Origin: JAYZBC01 sp036339375
GTDB taxonomy: Bacteria > Pseudomonadota > Alphaproteobacteria > MPNO01 > UBA2964
Length of the DNA stretch: 29,751 bases
Reading direction: 5' to 3'
Assembly (NCBI GenBank): GCA_036339375.1
Contig: JAYZBC010000015.1
Location: 1-29,751, forward strand
Part shown: positions 7,694 to 15,559 of the stretch, piece by piece
Layout of the letters: each line of letters starts with the position of its first letter
How positions within the stretch are numbered: position 1 is the first letter of the stretch
Program-made: the position numbers and the translations under genes
Notes under the pieces: generated by a model
The model's database searches: none
Seen by the model: only the letters and a program-made list of their open reading frames with translations
Told to the model about the DNA's origin: nothing

Positions 7694-8578
7694 AGCTATT
7701 TCTTCTTCCCACAAACGTTCTCCTTCGACTGTGCATCGGCGAAGAAGGCGGGTTTGGTTGTCGGGCCAGTTTGTGCGGGCATGAAGACACGCAAGGTTAT
7801 CCCACATAACAAGGTCTCCAGGTTGCCAGACATGTTCATAATAATGAGCTTTTTGTTCTGTCAGGTCGAATAAAGGTCCAAGAATTTCTTCGCTTTCTCT
7901 TCTTTCCATGCCTTCAATCCACATGGTATTTAAGCGTGCTATGTATAGAGCTTTACGCCCAGAGTCGGGATTTTCCACGATCATTGGTTGTCGGTAATGT
8001 AAAATATCTTCAAGATTAACATCTTGGTTAACCCGCCTAGTATTTCCATAATCATATCCTTGCATCACAAAAGCATTGGCGAGCCTTTTTTTGAGACCCG
8101 GATTCATCGCCTCGTATGCCGCATAGAGACTTGCAAATTTTGTATGGCCACCTTCCTTCGGAATTTCGATTCCATATAGAAAAGAAACACGATGTGGTTT
8201 AGGTCGGTAACATTTATCTGAATGGAACCACATGTCACCGTGTCCTAATGAGCCCAAAGCGTTTCCCTTTGCATCCTTAAGGTCTGTAATCAACATGATG
8301 TTAGTCCAGTCAGGACCTGCCGGTCGTTTTGTTCCAGGAGGGGGAGTTACTCTGGTGGCAATTGGTCCAAAGTGAGAAGCAAAATCTAGTTGATGATCTT
8401 CTGTTATTTTCTGATTCCGAAAAAGTAACAAAGAATTTTCAACCCATGCCTGTTTAATTACGAAAAGGGTTTCGGTATCTAATGGGTGACTAAGATCAAC
8501 ACCGCAGATCTCTGCTCCAACGTGGGTGTGAAGTTTCGTGATAGTTATGCTATTGGTATTAAGAATCTTTGTGGCCAT
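7682..8578 (-). CDS. TauD/TfdA-family Fe(II)/2-oxoglutarate dioxygenase
   Basis: The family couples decarboxylation of 2-oxoglutarate to hydroxylation of a small substrate (taurine, other sulfonates, phenoxyacetates, betaines and others). The 298-residue protein has the N-terminal GAEICGVDLSHPLD block, the iron-binding HxD at His119 and Asp121 (MWFHSDKCY), the distal histidine at His266 (NLACLHART), and an arginine pair at 280-281 (TRLLRRCTVEG) for the 2-oxoglutarate carboxylate. The start ATG is 8578. The substrate cannot be read from the sequence. A TSUP permease of the sulfite-exporter family lies 650 bases away on the other side of tRNA-Phe, which makes sulfonate use one possibility. No other sulfonate genes are near. 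Confidence 0.9.
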   Translation of the reverse strand: MATKILNTNSITITKLHTHVGAEICGVDLSHPLDTETLFVIKQAWVENSLLLFRNQKITEDHQLDFASHFGPIATRVTPPPGTKRPAGPDWTNIMLITDLKDAKGNALGSLGHGDMWFHSDKCYRPKPHRVSFLYGIEIPKEGGHTKFASLYAAYEAMNPGLKKRLANAFVMQGYDYGNTRRVNQDVNLEDILHYRQPMIVENPDSGRKALYIARLNTMWIEGMERRESEEILGPLFDLTEQKAHYYEHVWQPGDLVMWDNLACLHARTNWPDNQTRLLRRCTVEGERLWEEEIANTN

Positions 8579-8633
8579 TTTTTTTCTCGTGAATTTACTA
8601 ATTTTGTATTAATGAGGGTTGAATTTTTTTACT

Positions 8634-8654
8634 TTGTTACAAAATTTACAACAA
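8634..8654. promoter_or_regulatory. Imperfect inverted repeat upstream of the TauD-type gene
   Basis: The 21-base element has outer arms TTGTT (8634-8638) and AACAA (8650-8654) around an AT-rich centre. It lies 56-76 bases before the start codon of the minus-strand dioxygenase, where an operator or activator site would be expected. The surrounding DNA is very AT-rich, so a chance occurrence is quite possible. No regulator gene is adjacent. Confidence 0.2.
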
Positions 8655-8743
8655 AATATTACAGGTTTTTAAATAATAAACCCATACTAAATTAAGACTG
8701 ATTTTACGCAAGGAAGTTTAAACACCATCCTTTTTATTTAAAT

Positions 8744-8935
8744 TTAAAACAAAAATTCTTTTAATTTAATTTGCACTACTCCTTTAATTCTATCCCATTC
8801 CCCTTTGTTTGTATGTTTTTTTTGAGTTGCGGTAGACGTTGTTGAGTTTGCAGTCTGATTTGGTCCCCTGAACGAATTTCCAAGGTATAATGAAAGGAAA
8901 ACTACCGATAAAAGTATTAAGATAAATCTAATCAT
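8744..8935 (-). CDS. Small membrane-anchored or secreted hypothetical protein
   Basis: From ATG 8935 this frame encodes 63 residues. The N-terminus is a hydrophobic segment (FILILLSVVFLSLYLG) suitable as a signal anchor. A Ser/Thr/Asn-rich linker follows (TANSTTSTATQ), then a basic C-terminus ending KLKEFLF. An AGG six bases before this ATG supports the start; the frame continues upstream to another ATG at 8959 without adding a useful motif. No family is recognised. It lies alone between the dioxygenase promoter region and tRNA-Phe. The clear signal-anchor pattern favours a real gene, but the short length and AT-rich setting leave doubt. Confidence 0.4.
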   Translation of the reverse strand: MIRFILILLSVVFLSLYLGNSFRGPNQTANSTTSTATQKKHTNKGEWDRIKGVVQIKLKEFLF

Positions 8936-9078
8936 TTTTAACCTGACTTGTTCCACCATTTTTTTGAATGTTGTCTCGAGATATTGTTAGCATTTTGATA
9001 ATTTTGTTCCTGGAAAACTTTTTAAAAAACCCTTTTCATATAATATTATACTTTTAAAGTTCTTTATTAAGCATTTCG

Positions 9079-9107
9079 TAGACAATACTTCTTAATTTAT
9101 TTATAAG
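9079..9107 (+). promoter_or_regulatory. Sigma70-type promoter of tRNA-Phe
   Basis: A -35 element TAGACA (9079-9084, five of six consensus bases) and a -10 element TATAAG (9102-9107, five of six) are separated by exactly 17 bases. Transcription would begin near 9114, just before the mature tRNA 5' end at 9118. The bases after the -10 are GC-rich (GCGCATCGCG) inside a very AT-rich region, like the discriminators of stringently controlled stable-RNA promoters. The position fits only the tRNA gene. Confidence 0.6.
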
Positions 9108-9117
9108 CGCATCGCGT

Positions 9118-9193
9118 GCCCAGGTAGCTCAGTCGGTAGAGCAGTGGACTGAAAATCCTCGTGTCGGTGGTTCAATTCCGCCCCTGGGCACCA
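9118..9193 (+). tRNA. tRNA-Phe (GAA anticodon)
   Basis: The 76-base cloverleaf includes an encoded CCA. The acceptor stem GCCCAGG/CCTGGGC pairs fully. The D arm is GCTC...GAGC, the anticodon loop CTGAAAA holds GAA, and the T arm is GGTGG-TTCAATT-CCGCC. The anticodon stem GTGGA/TCCTC contains one T-T mismatch at positions 28-42, where a Watson-Crick pair is normal. All other conserved positions look intact, so the gene is probably functional. It stands between a minus-strand hypothetical gene and a TSUP permease gene. Confidence 0.95.
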
Positions 9194-9231
9194 CTTCACT
9201 TGGCAAAATAACATCAAAATCGCATGTCTAA

Positions 9232-9972
9232 ATGGCTTTAGAGACTATAATCATAATTTTTACGGCGCTTGCCCTTGGTTCTCTGGTCAAAGGTATTTCA
9301 GGGTTGGGTTTGCCACTCATAGCCATCCCGGTAATGGCTGGGTTTATGGAGGTTTATCAAGCTGTAGCTATTATGATATTTCCAAGAATGTTAACCAATG
9401 CTTATCTTTTATGGGCTCATCGAAGTGATGCTGTAAAACTAGTTTCTTTACCTTCCGCAATTCTAGTGGGTGTTTTGGGTATTGTTTTCGGTACTTGGAT
9501 CCTGTCTAGCACACCCGGAGAGTATCTCCTTTTGTTTATGTCCCTTTGGTTGGGAGGCTATTTATTTAGTTTATTGTTCAGCAAGAAGGTGGAGTTACCA
9601 AAGGTTGTAACCCAAAACCTATCAATGATCGTTGTAGCATTGGGAGGCATCATTCAGGGCGCGATAGGTACCGGCGGCCCAATACTTGTTTCTTATCTTC
9701 ATTCTCTCCGGTTAAAACACGGAGAATTTGTATATGCGGTTTCCGTCTTATTTCAGATTTTTGCATTTGCACATTTATTTGCGTTTATCTGGTTTGGTTT
9801 AATAGATCTGGAAAGAACTTATTTAGGTTTGTTAGCCTGTATACCCGTTATAATTTTTATGCCTTTGGCTGTTAGGTTATCAAAAAAACTGAGTGAAAGG
9901 GCATCCAATGGTGTGGTGATAGCTCTTTTAATTTTAATTGAAGCGCGCTTAATATGGAGACTAATCAATTAA
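9232..9972 (+). CDS. TSUP family permease (TauE/SafE sulfite exporter-like)
   Basis: The protein has 246 residues and is mostly hydrophobic, with about seven or eight predicted membrane segments. It shows the two inverted half-repeats of the family: GSLVKGISGLGLPLIAIPV near the N-terminus and GGIIQGAIGTGGPILVSYL in the second half. TSUP proteins move sulfur-containing or small organic anions such as sulfite, sulfoacetate or other carboxylates across the inner membrane, and the exact substrate is not predictable. ATG 9232 follows tRNA-Phe by 38 bases, so read-through from the tRNA promoter could contribute to expression. A short AT-rich hairpin directly follows the stop codon. Confidence 0.9.
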   Translation: MALETIIIIFTALALGSLVKGISGLGLPLIAIPVMAGFMEVYQAVAIMIFPRMLTNAYLLWAHRSDAVKLVSLPSAILVGVLGIVFGTWILSSTPGEYLLLFMSLWLGGYLFSLLFSKKVELPKVVTQNLSMIVVALGGIIQGAIGTGGPILVSYLHSLRLKHGEFVYAVSVLFQIFAFAHLFAFIWFGLIDLERTYLGLLACIPVIIFMPLAVRLSKKLSERASNGVVIALLILIEARLIWRLIN

Positions 9973-9992
9973 AAAATGAATTTTTTCATTTT
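9973..9992 (+). terminator. Weak AT-rich hairpin after the TSUP gene
   Basis: Arms AAAATGAA (9973-9980) and TTCATTTT (9985-9992) pair perfectly around TTTT, immediately after the stop codon. Only two pairs contain G-C, and no separate T run follows, so termination strength is doubtful. It may instead protect the 3' end of the mRNA. Confidence 0.25.
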
Positions 9993-10066
9993 GGATATCT
10001 AGGAGCTTGAGTCCCTCTTAGACCCTAAGTATACTCCGCTCGCGAAAATTTTTTGCGGTTCCTTCC

Positions 10067-10099
10067 TTGTCAGGATATATGCTAGATCCTTAATATAAT
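10067..10099 (+). promoter_or_regulatory. Candidate promoter of cobS-cobT
   Basis: TTGTCA (10067-10072) resembles a -35 element. Two overlapping -10-like elements follow: TAATAT (10091-10096, spacer 18) and the perfect TATAAT (10094-10099, spacer 21, too long for standard sigma70). It lies about 70-100 bases before the TTG start of cobS. No B12 riboswitch core was recognised in this leader. Confidence 0.35.
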
Positions 10100-10170
10100 A
10101 GCATCCGGTGTTTGGCTTGATTTTGGTTGTACGGAATTAGAACGATTTTTATTAAAAAGGGAGATCCTCG

Positions 10171-11166
10171 TTGAGTGATGTCGGTACGCATGGAATAGGT
10201 TTAGAGGAACCTGATTCTGAACTTTCGGTAAGAGATGTTTTTGGTTTGGATACAGACATGGTTGTCCCTTGTTATACCAAGGGGACAGAGCTAGTACCCG
10301 AACTTGATAAGGCCTATTGTTTTGATTTTGATACGACCGTTGCGATTCTTGCGGCCTTTGCTCATGGACGTAAATTGATGATACAGGGCTATCATGGCAC
10401 TGGTAAATCCACGCATATCGAACAAGTGGCAGCACGACTAAATTGGTCTTGTATTAGAGTGAACCTTGATAGTCATATCAGCCGAATTGATTTAATCGGT
10501 AAAGATGCAATTGTTTTACAAGATGGGAAACAAATTACAGAGTTTCGTGAGGGGATACTGCCGTGGGCTGTGCAACACCCTGTAGCCCTTGTATTTGATG
10601 AGTATGATGCAGGTCGTCCAGACGTAATGTTTGTAATACAAAGAGTGCTTGAGGCAGACGGAAAAATGACTCTTTTGGATCAGAATAAAGTCATTCATAC
10701 ACATCCTAGTTTTCGATTATTTTCTACGGCAAATACGGTAGGTCTTGGTGATACTACCGGTTTGTACCATGGCACTCAGCAGATCAACCAAGCGCAGATG
10801 GATCGTTGGAACATGGTTTCCACCCTTAATTATTTGGCCCATGAAAAAGAGGTGGAAATTGTTCTTGCCAAATCTCCTGAGCATAATAACAAGGTGGGAA
10901 GAGAAATTATTTCGTCTATGGTGCGTGTTGCAGATCTTTCCCGTGCAGGGTTTATGGCAGGGGATATTTCAACAGTCATGTCACCGCGAACGGTAATTAC
11001 ATGGGCGGAAAATAAAACAATATTTGGTGACTTGGCGACGGCTTATCGCATGACGTTTTTAAACAAGTGCGATGAGTTAGAACGTGCCACTGTCGCAGAA
11101 TATTTTCAAAGGTGTTTTGGGGAAGAATTACCGGAATATAAAACTGTAGCTGAAACTGCAGCGTGA
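10171..11166 (+). CDS. cobS: Cobaltochelatase AAA+ subunit CobS
   Basis: CobS is the MoxR-group AAA+ ATPase of the oxygen-dependent cobaltochelatase, which with CobT and CobN inserts Co2+ into hydrogenobyrinate a,c-diamide. The 331-residue protein has Walker A GYHGTGKST (73-81), Walker B LVFDEYD (140-146), and the family segment SRIDLIGKD (104-112). A C-terminal lid region ends near the stop codon. The start is TTG at 10171 with GGGAG ten bases upstream; no ATG lies before the conserved N-terminal region (VRDVFGLD). cobT follows after 44 bases. No other cobalamin gene is in the window, so CobN must be encoded elsewhere if the complex forms. Confidence 0.94.
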   Translation: MSDVGTHGIGLEEPDSELSVRDVFGLDTDMVVPCYTKGTELVPELDKAYCFDFDTTVAILAAFAHGRKLMIQGYHGTGKSTHIEQVAARLNWSCIRVNLDSHISRIDLIGKDAIVLQDGKQITEFREGILPWAVQHPVALVFDEYDAGRPDVMFVIQRVLEADGKMTLLDQNKVIHTHPSFRLFSTANTVGLGDTTGLYHGTQQINQAQMDRWNMVSTLNYLAHEKEVEIVLAKSPEHNNKVGREIISSMVRVADLSRAGFMAGDISTVMSPRTVITWAENKTIFGDLATAYRMTFLNKCDELERATVAEYFQRCFGEELPEYKTVAETAA

Positions 11167-11210
11167 TTCGTGGTTAAAAGAGCACTTTTTAGAAAGTCGT
11201 AGCTTTTAAA

Positions 11211-13040
11211 ATGGCGTCTGATGAAAATCCTGTAGAAAATTTCCGACAAGTTACCGCGGCTACGATGAGAGCAATTGCTGAGTGTGAAGACATTCAACTA
11301 ACATTTGGTTCCGAGGCACGTATAGTGGGAACAAATGCTAGATTGCCCGCACCCCCAAGAGACATGAAGGAAGGGGATGTTGCTCATTTACGTGGCGAAG
11401 CGGACGCTCTGGCATTCAAATTAAAGTTTCATGATACCGGTCTTCACAAAAAATGGTCGCCTGCGGCAACCGAAGCTCGTGCTGTTTTTGAAGCTTTGGA
11501 ACAGGTTAGGGTAGAGGCCTTAGGGTCTAAAGAATATAAAGGTAGCGCCCAGAATTTAAGTTCCGCTTTTAACAATCGATGCGAACAAGCGAGCTACCAC
11601 CGGGTCAGTGATAGGGAAGATGTTTCAATTGCGGAAGTGGTTGGACTTTTAAGTCGTGAACAGATTATGGGTCAAGAGCTCCCCGGATCTGCCCAGAACG
11701 CCTTAGGTTACTGGCGCAATTGGCTTGAGGCTCGGATTGGAAGTGATTTTTCGGAATTAGAAGCTAATATCGGTGATCAGGAGGCTTTTGCCCGTACCCT
11801 GGATAAAGTGCTTGTTCACCTCGACCTTATCGATTTGGAAGATGACAGTGAGGGTGATGAACAAGTCAGCGAGGAAGCCCCAGAAGAACAAGAAGATGAT
11901 TCTGATGACGAAGGTGACACTTCCGAAACATCAGAAAGTCAAGAGGGTGATGACGATTTTGATGAACAAGATGATGAGGGACCCGAGCAAGCAGAAGATG
12001 ATTCAATGGCCGGAGATGACGATGAGGACTTACCCGAGAGTGAACGTCGGAGACGTCAGGCAGATGGCGAAGGGTCCCAAGTTCGTTACACAGCATATAA
12101 TTCGGAATTTGATGAAGTTATTGACGCTGTTGAGTTGTGTGAACTAGAAGAACTTACTCGGCTCCGTCAGCATTTAGATCAGCAATTAGCCCACTTGCAG
12201 GGGATCATTGGCCGATTAGCCAACCGTTTACAACGTCGATTAATGGCTAAACAATCACGTTCTTGGGAATTTGATCTTGAAGAAGGCCTATTGGATGCAG
12301 CCCGTTTGGCTCGTGTTGTGGTAAATCCAACACATGCTCTATCTTATAAGATGGAACATGAAACGGAATTTCGAGATACAATTGTCACCCTTTTAATTGA
12401 TAATTCCGGTTCAATGCGTGGTCGGCCTATAGCCGTAGCAGCGATGAGTGCCGATATTTTGGCTCGTACACTTGAGCGTTGCGGTGTGAAAGTAGAAATT
12501 TTGGGTTTTACAACCCGTGCGTGGAAGGGTGGATTGTCTCGCGAAAAATGGTTAGCGGATGGCAAGCCTCCGACACCAGGCCGCCTAAACGACCTAAGAC
12601 ATATTATCTATAAAAGCGCAGATTTGCCTTACCGGAGGGCACGGAAGAGCTTGGGGCTAATGCTTCGGGAGGGTTTGTTAAAAGAAAATATTGATGGAGA
12701 GGCTCTGTTGTGGGCGCATAACAGAATGCTGGGACGTTCTGAACAACGCCGAATTTTGATGGTAATATCTGATGGTGCCCCAGTTGATGACTCTACATTA
12801 TCTGTTAATCCGGGAAATTATCTGGAAAACCATCTTCGGTCGGTTATAGAGTGGATTGAAACAAAATCTCCAGTCGATATTGTTGCTATAGGTATTGGTC
12901 ACGATGTAACTCGTTATTATCGGCGTGCTGTTACCCTTATGGATGCCGAACAATTGGGAGGAACAATGATGGAGAGTTTGGCGGAGTTATTTGAAGAAGA
13001 CGAAGGTTTCAGTACCAAACGTCGGGGACGTGCTGCGTAA
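11211..13040 (+). CDS. cobT: Cobaltochelatase subunit CobT
   Basis: CobT partners CobS in a two-ring AAA+/VWA assembly that drives cobalt insertion by CobN. The 609-residue length is typical. It has an N-terminal helical part (1-205), a very acidic linker rich in Asp and Glu (about 208-277), a basic segment (SERRRRQ), and a C-terminal von Willebrand A domain. The VWA domain carries the MIDAS motif DNSGS (397-401) and the later VISDGAPVDDST strand. It follows cobS on the same strand and almost certainly shares its transcript. The gene ends nine bases from the convergent MFS gene. Confidence 0.95.
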   Translation: MASDENPVENFRQVTAATMRAIAECEDIQLTFGSEARIVGTNARLPAPPRDMKEGDVAHLRGEADALAFKLKFHDTGLHKKWSPAATEARAVFEALEQVRVEALGSKEYKGSAQNLSSAFNNRCEQASYHRVSDREDVSIAEVVGLLSREQIMGQELPGSAQNALGYWRNWLEARIGSDFSELEANIGDQEAFARTLDKVLVHLDLIDLEDDSEGDEQVSEEAPEEQEDDSDDEGDTSETSESQEGDDDFDEQDDEGPEQAEDDSMAGDDDEDLPESERRRRQADGEGSQVRYTAYNSEFDEVIDAVELCELEELTRLRQHLDQQLAHLQGIIGRLANRLQRRLMAKQSRSWEFDLEEGLLDAARLARVVVNPTHALSYKMEHETEFRDTIVTLLIDNSGSMRGRPIAVAAMSADILARTLERCGVKVEILGFTTRAWKGGLSREKWLADGKPPTPGRLNDLRHIIYKSADLPYRRARKSLGLMLREGLLKENIDGEALLWAHNRMLGRSEQRRILMVISDGAPVDDSTLSVNPGNYLENHLRSVIEWIETKSPVDIVAIGIGHDVTRYYRRAVTLMDAEQLGGTMMESLAELFEEDEGFSTKRRGRAA

Positions 13041-13049
13041 GGCTTTCCT

Positions 13050-14252
13050 TCAACAGCGTTTAGCAGGGATACACAAGGCCAATAAAGCTAAAATCATAAA
13101 AATTGCCGTGATCCAAAATACCCATTGGACATGCCCTTGATCGATTACCCAACCGTAAAGGACAGGTACTAATACTCCCCCCATAAGATGTCCGGTAGAC
13201 ATAAATCCAAACATTTTTCCGGCATCGCCGTCTGGAGTAATTGCACGGACCATCATGTCGCGGGCGGGCCTAACCAGTCCAAGAAAAAAGCCGACTAAAG
13301 AAAAACAAAAAATAAGTAAAGTCAGGCTTAGTTTAAAAGTTCCGATTAGAACAATGATGAAGCTTGATAACAGAAATGAGGAAGCAGCTATTAAATTGTG
13401 TTTTTCAGTAATATCTGCCAGATAACCCCCAAATAAAATGCCCAAAACACCAAAGATCAAGAAAATAGTTAAAATTATTCCAGCAAGGTGCAGAGGGATG
13501 TGGTGTAATTCTACTAATGTTGTAACTATATAGGTATTTAAACCTATAGAAATCATGGCAGTCGTTATAAAAAAAATGTAAAGAACTAAAACGTTTGGAG
13601 CTAATAATAAACGAAGGCTGTCTAATACACGTGTATTTTTTTGAGAAATTTTGTTTGTTTTCGAGCGAATGTGATCATGCAAAATATTGCCCCAAACCAA
13701 CATTGCAATTCCAGTAACACCTCCAAGTAAAGCCACGGAAAGGACCGCAATTTTCCAGTTCCAAACCTGTGCGATTGTCACTATGACAAGTGGAGCCACC
13801 GCACCACCTGCTGTCCCGGAAGCTGTGTGTATGCTGAAGGCCTTGCCCATTTGATTTTTTTTCATGGACGACATAAGAATTGAATAATCCGCAGGGTGGA
13901 AAACAGCATGACCTAGGCCAGCAAAGAGAGAGAGAATTAATAAAAATTCATATGAATTTGTGAGTGCCATGGCTCCAATGGAAAATGTTTTGATTAAAAG
14001 ACCAGACAACAAAATCTTTTTTGCGCCAAAATAATCAACAAAAAATCCAATTGGCAGCTGTGCCATTGCACCAGATGTATTTATTAGGGTTATCATTATT
14101 CCAAGAGATGCATAACCAACATTGAAATCGGATTGCATCAGTGGGAATAAAGGCGGTAAGACCAGCTGGGAGTAGTGGCTGACAAAATGTCCAACACAAA
14201 TCAGACTGAGTACGCTTGTTTCTGGTCCTGTTTTTGCTGGCTTTGAGGTCAT
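13050..14252 (-). CDS. MFS transporter, fosmidomycin-resistance-like subgroup
   Basis: This 400-residue inner-membrane protein has about 12 predicted membrane segments. The N-terminus GHFVSHYSQLVLPPLFPLM resembles the first helix of MFS proteins related to fosmidomycin-resistance (Fsr) transporters. The loop between helices 2 and 3 carries a GFFVDYFGAKK sequence, an MFS signature A variant. The start is ATG 14252 on the minus strand. A charged central loop (HDHIRSKTNKISQKN) divides the two halves. The substrate is unknown; drugs, sugars or organic acids are all possible. The 152-base gap to the OCD gene leaves open whether the two are co-transcribed. The 3' end is convergent with cobT. Confidence 0.88.
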   Translation of the reverse strand: MTSKPAKTGPETSVLSLICVGHFVSHYSQLVLPPLFPLMQSDFNVGYASLGIMITLINTSGAMAQLPIGFFVDYFGAKKILLSGLLIKTFSIGAMALTNSYEFLLILSLFAGLGHAVFHPADYSILMSSMKKNQMGKAFSIHTASGTAGGAVAPLVIVTIAQVWNWKIAVLSVALLGGVTGIAMLVWGNILHDHIRSKTNKISQKNTRVLDSLRLLLAPNVLVLYIFFITTAMISIGLNTYIVTTLVELHHIPLHLAGIILTIFLIFGVLGILFGGYLADITEKHNLIAASSFLLSSFIIVLIGTFKLSLTLLIFCFSLVGFFLGLVRPARDMMVRAITPDGDAGKMFGFMSTGHLMGGVLVPVLYGWVIDQGHVQWVFWITAIFMILALLALCIPAKRC

Positions 14253-14404
14253 AACTAAAATTGAGCCTCATAAAAAATTTATGTAGGGGCTAATCTATCT
14301 AAAGGTAGTGGCCTTATGTTTAGACAAAAATGAAACTTGCATTGTGGGCATTAAAATTTGTTGAAATAGCAACGTTTCTGTTTGGAATACTTTTTGTTTA
14401 AAAT

Positions 14405-15478
14405 TTACGGGTGAACATCCTCAGTAAACCAGTCCGTTGGTAATTCATTTCCCAACCCTATTTTTTTTGCCTTCCGATATACAATGCCAGCTGTTGCAGC
14501 AAATTGAAGACCCAATCCCATGTCATTAATGAAACACGTTGCCTCTTTATCACTCGTGCGGCCTTTAACTTTCCCAACAATCATTTCTGGTAGTTTGGGA
14601 CATTTTTCATAGTCGAATGTTGGATTAACAGCCCATCCTTTGCCTGTCCGTCTATCTGGTGGATCAACGTTTTTAGCTTTTACAGTATCGGGTTGTCGTT
14701 GACCAAAATGTAAACCCACACGATCTGCTCGAAGCAATGCTTTTTCTTCAATTTCTGGCATCTTGATAGAACTCACGTGAAGCCCATCGTGAACCCATTT
14801 TTCAAAGAAAATAGCCTCAATGCTATTAGATGCGCACATGACAATATCAACATTGGAAACCGCACCTTCAACATTTGATACAGGTGTCACCTCACAATTA
14901 AGCTTGTCAGTCATTTCTTGAGCAAACGATACCCGATGACTTTCATTTGGACTAAACACCTTTATGAGTTTGATGTTTCGAACAGAACAAGCAGAAAATA
15001 ATTGGGTTTCTGCTTGCCAGCCCGATCCTAAAATTCCAACAGTTTCAGAATTTTCCCGTGCCATATATTTTATTCCCAGCCCATTTGTTGCACCAACACG
15101 TGTCCTTTGGATTACTCCATCTGGCATGATAGCCAGAGGTTCTCCCGTATTTGTACTAAATAATAAAATTAGACCCACCCAACGTTTATTTGGTGCAGCA
15201 GGTACTTTTACACGACGTATACTCCCTTCAATGACTGGCCAGGTTACAATATCTGAATTTAACCGTACAGCGCTTACACCTTGGTCCGGTATTACACCGT
15301 CCATGGTTTTAAAGCCATAAACAGCATCTTTTTGTTCTGTTGGTGTCAAACAGTCTGATCTTTTTCTTGTAATGGCAGTTCCAGCGTGTAGAGCTCGATA
15401 GGCATCTTCTAAAATAGCAATGCAATCAGGCATCGTGAGAACCTGAGATACCTCATTATTTGATAGTATAAGCGTCAA
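14405..15478 (-). CDS. Ornithine cyclodeaminase/mu-crystallin family protein
   Basis: The 357-residue protein belongs to the NAD(P)-dependent OCD/mu-crystallin family, whose members include ornithine cyclodeaminase, alanine dehydrogenase and ketimine reductases. The Rossmann motif GILGSGWQAE is at 148-157, preceded by RTRVGATNGLG (125-135) and followed by SSIKMPEIEEKALLRAD. The start is ATG 15478. Family membership is clear but the substrate is not. It is slightly longer than ordinary OCD, with a C-terminal extension (WAVNPTFDYEKCPKLPEM). It runs in the same direction as the two cupin genes upstream, separated by 81 bases, and probably belongs to the same functional group. Confidence 0.88.
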   Translation of the reverse strand: MTLILSNNEVSQVLTMPDCIAILEDAYRALHAGTAITRKRSDCLTPTEQKDAVYGFKTMDGVIPDQGVSAVRLNSDIVTWPVIEGSIRRVKVPAAPNKRWVGLILLFSTNTGEPLAIMPDGVIQRTRVGATNGLGIKYMARENSETVGILGSGWQAETQLFSACSVRNIKLIKVFSPNESHRVSFAQEMTDKLNCEVTPVSNVEGAVSNVDIVMCASNSIEAIFFEKWVHDGLHVSSIKMPEIEEKALLRADRVGLHFGQRQPDTVKAKNVDPPDRRTGKGWAVNPTFDYEKCPKLPEMIVGKVKGRTSDKEATCFINDMGLGLQFAATAGIVYRKAKKIGLGNELPTDWFTEDVHP

Positions 15479-15559
15479 AAGAACTTTCTAACTAAAAATT
15501 AAAATTTACAAACGAGATTTTCAGACTGTGAAAAGAGAATATCAAAAAAAGGGTTTCAA

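Noticed and set aside
9118..9193. tRNA-Phe as attachment site of an integrated element
   Set aside because: No integrase gene and no second copy of the tRNA 3' end were found in the window.
9973..10170. Possible cobalamin riboswitch upstream of cobS
   Set aside because: The conserved B12-box and core elements are not recognised, and the small CCGC/GCGG stem at 10036-10058 is not enough.
11773..12147. Long open frames on both strands over the acidic part of cobT
   Set aside because: They are by-products of repetitive Asp/Glu codons; Met/Lys-rich or His/Leu-rich translations show no domain.
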